From positions 1-22,860 of the forward strand of contig CAMWVF010000001.1 of NCBI GenBank assembly GCA_947177545.1: a stretch of 22,860 nucleotides of DNA. The letters are read 5' to 3'. This DNA comes from an uncultured Clostridia bacterium (lineage in GTDB: Bacteria > Bacillota > Clostridia > Oscillospirales > Ruminococcaceae). Shown here in pieces: positions 21,760 through 22,860 of the stretch. The notes beneath the pieces are model-generated. The model was not told the origin of the DNA. It worked only from the letters and a program-made list of their open reading frames with translations, and ran no database searches. How positions within the stretch are numbered: position 1 is the first letter of the stretch; each line of letters begins with the position of its first letter. Made by a program: the position numbers and the translations under genes.

Positions 21760-22287
21760 ATGCTGAATGCTTGTTCTATCAATAAGGTGATCCTTATGGG
21801 AAGACTGACTTCCGATCCGGAACTCAGACAAACTCCCAACGGAATATCCACCTGCCGTTTTACGGTAGCTGTTGACGGCGGAACAAATCAGAACACAAAC
21901 GAACGCCGCACCGATTTTATCACGGTGAACGCGTGGCGTCAGACTGCTGAATTTGTCTGCAAATATTTTTCCAAGGGCAGACTTATCCTTATTGAGGGCA
22001 GCTTGAGAACAGGTTCGTACACCGACCGCAATCACTCCGATGTAACTCACTATACCTGTGAGGTAACTGCGGAAAATGTTTCCTTCGGCGAGACAAAGTC
22101 TTCGTCCCAGGGTTCGTATCAGGGCGGCGGAAATTACGCTCCGCAGCAGTTTGCACAGCCCCAGTACAGCCAGTCCGCACCTGCACAGGCAGCTCCCGCT
22201 CAACAGCAGGAAGCTGCTCCCGCTGTTGCTTTCGGGGACTTCAACGACTTCGAGGGCATTATCGGCGACGGCGATCTGCCCTTTTAG
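21760..22287 (+). CDS. ssb: Single-stranded DNA-binding protein
   Basis: Coats single-stranded DNA in replication and repair and recruits partners through its tail. 175 residues. OB fold at residues 1-110: NKVILMGRLTSDPELRQTPNGI, FTVAVDGG, FITVNAWRQTAEFVCKYFSKGRLILIEGSLR. A Gln/Pro/Ala/Ser-rich flexible linker follows (about 120-158), then the acidic tip DFEGIIGDGDLPF; DGDLPF is a small variant of the usual DDDIPF. AAAGGAGG precedes the ATG. Placed between rpsF and rpsR as usual in Firmicutes, so it shares their promoter and possibly their autoregulation. Confidence 0.96.
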   Translation: MLNACSINKVILMGRLTSDPELRQTPNGISTCRFTVAVDGGTNQNTNERRTDFITVNAWRQTAEFVCKYFSKGRLILIEGSLRTGSYTDRNHSDVTHYTCEVTAENVSFGETKSSSQGSYQGGGNYAPQQFAQPQYSQSAPAQAAPAQQQEAAPAVAFGDFNDFEGIIGDGDLPF

Positions 22288-22333
22288 CGGCAAGATGACG
22301 GACTGAAACAAGTTATTTAAAGGAGGTTTCATA

Positions 22334-22582
22334 ATGGAAAAGGATAGAGAGAGAGCTCCCCGCGGCGCAAAGAGAACCCGCAAAAAGGTTTGTATGTTCT
22401 GCGCTGACAGGGTTGAAAAGATCGACTACAAGGACGTTGCAAGGCTTAAAAAGTGCATGACCGAGAGAGCAAAAATTCTCCCCAGACGTGTGACAGGCAC
22501 TTGTGCTTATCATCAGAGAGAGCTTACGGTTGCTATCAAGCGAGCAAGATATATTGCTTTGCTTCCTTACGTTTCAGACTGA
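22334..22582 (+). CDS. rpsR: 30S ribosomal protein S18, zinc-binding (C+) form
   Basis: Pairs with S6 on 16S rRNA. 82 residues with a basic N-terminus ([12 protein letters not shown]), then CMFC at 20-23, [12 protein letters not shown] with Cys41, and [31 protein letters not shown] with Cys57, quoted as the conserved core. Four Cys make the C+ form, expected to bind zinc; Cys-free forms exist elsewhere. AAAGGAGG stands 7 bases before the ATG. It is the last gene of the operon, followed by a strong terminator. rplI and dnaB, which follow in some Firmicutes, are absent here. Confidence 0.97.
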   Translation: MEKDRERAPRGAKRTRKKVCMFCADRVEKIDYKDVARLKKCMTERAKILPRRVTGTCAYHQRELTVAIKRARYIALLPYVSD

Positions 22583-22593
22583 TTTTGTTATCT

Positions 22594-22628
22594 AAAGGGA
22601 CTGCCCGTTTGAGGACAGTCCCTTTTTA
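22594..22628 (+). terminator. Intrinsic terminator of rpsF-ssb-rpsR
   Basis: AAAGGGACTG (22594-22603) pairs perfectly with CAGTCCCTTT (22616-22625) over a 12-base loop, with a T-rich tail (TTTTTATTTT overlapping the arm). Confidence 0.92.
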
Positions 22629-22647
22629 TTTTGCAATAAAATTTCAA

Positions 22648-22665
22648 TGTGTAATTTGCACAATT
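22648..22665. promoter_or_regulatory. Near copy of the ppdK-upstream inverted repeat, candidate operator
   Basis: TGTGTAATTTGCACAATT matches 10270-10287 (TGTGCAACTTGCACAATT) at 16 of 18 bases and keeps most of the dyad. It ends 14 bases before the -35 box of the last gene. Confidence 0.4.
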
Positions 22666-22679
22666 TCTGCATAAAATAG

Positions 22680-22708
22680 TTGCAAGTTTATAAAAAATGT
22701 GCTAAAAT
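22680..22708 (+). promoter_or_regulatory. SigA promoter of the last gene
   Basis: TTGCAA (22680-22685), 17 bases, TAAAAT (22703-22708), about 59 bases before the ATG at 22768. The leader contains no clear hairpin. Confidence 0.65.
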
Positions 22709-22767
22709 ATATTTTGGCAATAACAGCCTGATTTGCTGTAAAAATTTGTAAAGGACGGTAGATAAAA

Positions 22768-22860
22768 ATGAATAAAGAGCAGTTTCTTGCTAAGATCAAT
22801 GAAAACCTTCGCATAGACGGCAGAACCGATATTTCTCACGCCACTCCGAAGCAGCTCCAT
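22768..22860 (+). CDS. 5' end of a gene, possibly an alpha-glucan (glycogen/starch) phosphorylase
   Basis: Only 31 codons are inside the window, starting MNKEQFLAKINENLRIDG and continuing with DISHATPKQLH to the edge. AAAGGACGG stands about 10 bases before the ATG and a consensus-like promoter before that, so the start is well supported. A short helical N-terminus followed by an 'xxATPxxLH' stretch recalls the opening of bacterial GT35 phosphorylases, which release glucose-1-phosphate from storage glucan. That is a guess from a very short piece; the rest lies outside. Confidence 0.4.
   Translation, partial: MNKEQFLAKINENLRIDGRTDISHATPKQLH

Overview
The window looks like chromosomal DNA of a low-to-mid-GC Gram-positive anaerobe of the Clostridia, most likely a Ruminococcus-like member of the Oscillospiraceae. 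The grounds are strong AGGAGG ribosome binding sites, consensus SigA promoters with 17-base spacers, a Firmicutes-type glmU-prs-pth-mfd cluster, a pyruvate phosphate dikinase gene, a type 3 (archaeal-like) prolyl-tRNA synthetase, and the start of an 'FPDENFREYV' leucine-rich-repeat surface protein of the kind common in gut Clostridia. The genus is inference. No tRNA, rRNA, insertion sequence or CRISPR array was recognised.

Layout. (1) 1-635: the 3' end of cobQ, running in from the left, followed by a C-terminal stump of cbiC; this is a decaying edge of a cobalamin locus. (2) 693-5936: an accessory sugar or polyol unit. Three Gfo/Idh/MocA oxidoreductases and a DMT-family transporter form one tight minus-strand operon, divergent from an AraC-type regulator. 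Both promoters can be read in the 156-base gap, with repeated ATTGCAA motifs on the two -35 boxes. (3) 5937-7488: a scarred interval with a duplicated fragment of the ppdK 3' end, an alpha/alpha-toroid (terpene-cyclase-like) hypothetical protein, and a probable phosphotransferase gene collapsed by an internal deletion under an intact promoter. (4) 7489-10119: ppdK on the minus strand, divergent from a DUF2628-type membrane protein. (5) 10408-17889: housekeeping genes glmU, prs, pth and mfd for cell-wall precursor, PRPP, tRNA recycling and transcription-coupled repair. (6) 17890-21089: a second loose region with a consensus promoter, a palindromic repeat expanded by four 15-base units, a small membrane protein, a truncated secreted LRR protein, proS, a broken metallophosphoesterase (lost start codon plus frameshift), and a stand-alone PBECR-like putative nuclease. 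(7) 21078-21262: a free-standing transcription unit of about 150 nt with a perfect promoter, a multi-hairpin body and an intrinsic terminator; it is the best candidate for an undescribed RNA. (8) 21341-22628: the rpsF-ssb-rpsR operon with its own promoter, leader hairpin and terminator. (9) 22640-22860: a promoter and the first 31 codons of a gene that may be an alpha-glucan phosphorylase.

How the parts may work together: the AraC unit probably takes up and oxidises or epimerises a sugar-like compound. ppdK interconverts pyruvate and PEP. A near-identical inverted repeat lies in the ppdK upstream region and before the last gene, so these two may share a regulator. The three stretches of broken genes (1-635, 5955-7334, 18400-20722) mark places where the chromosome has been rearranged or is shedding genes.
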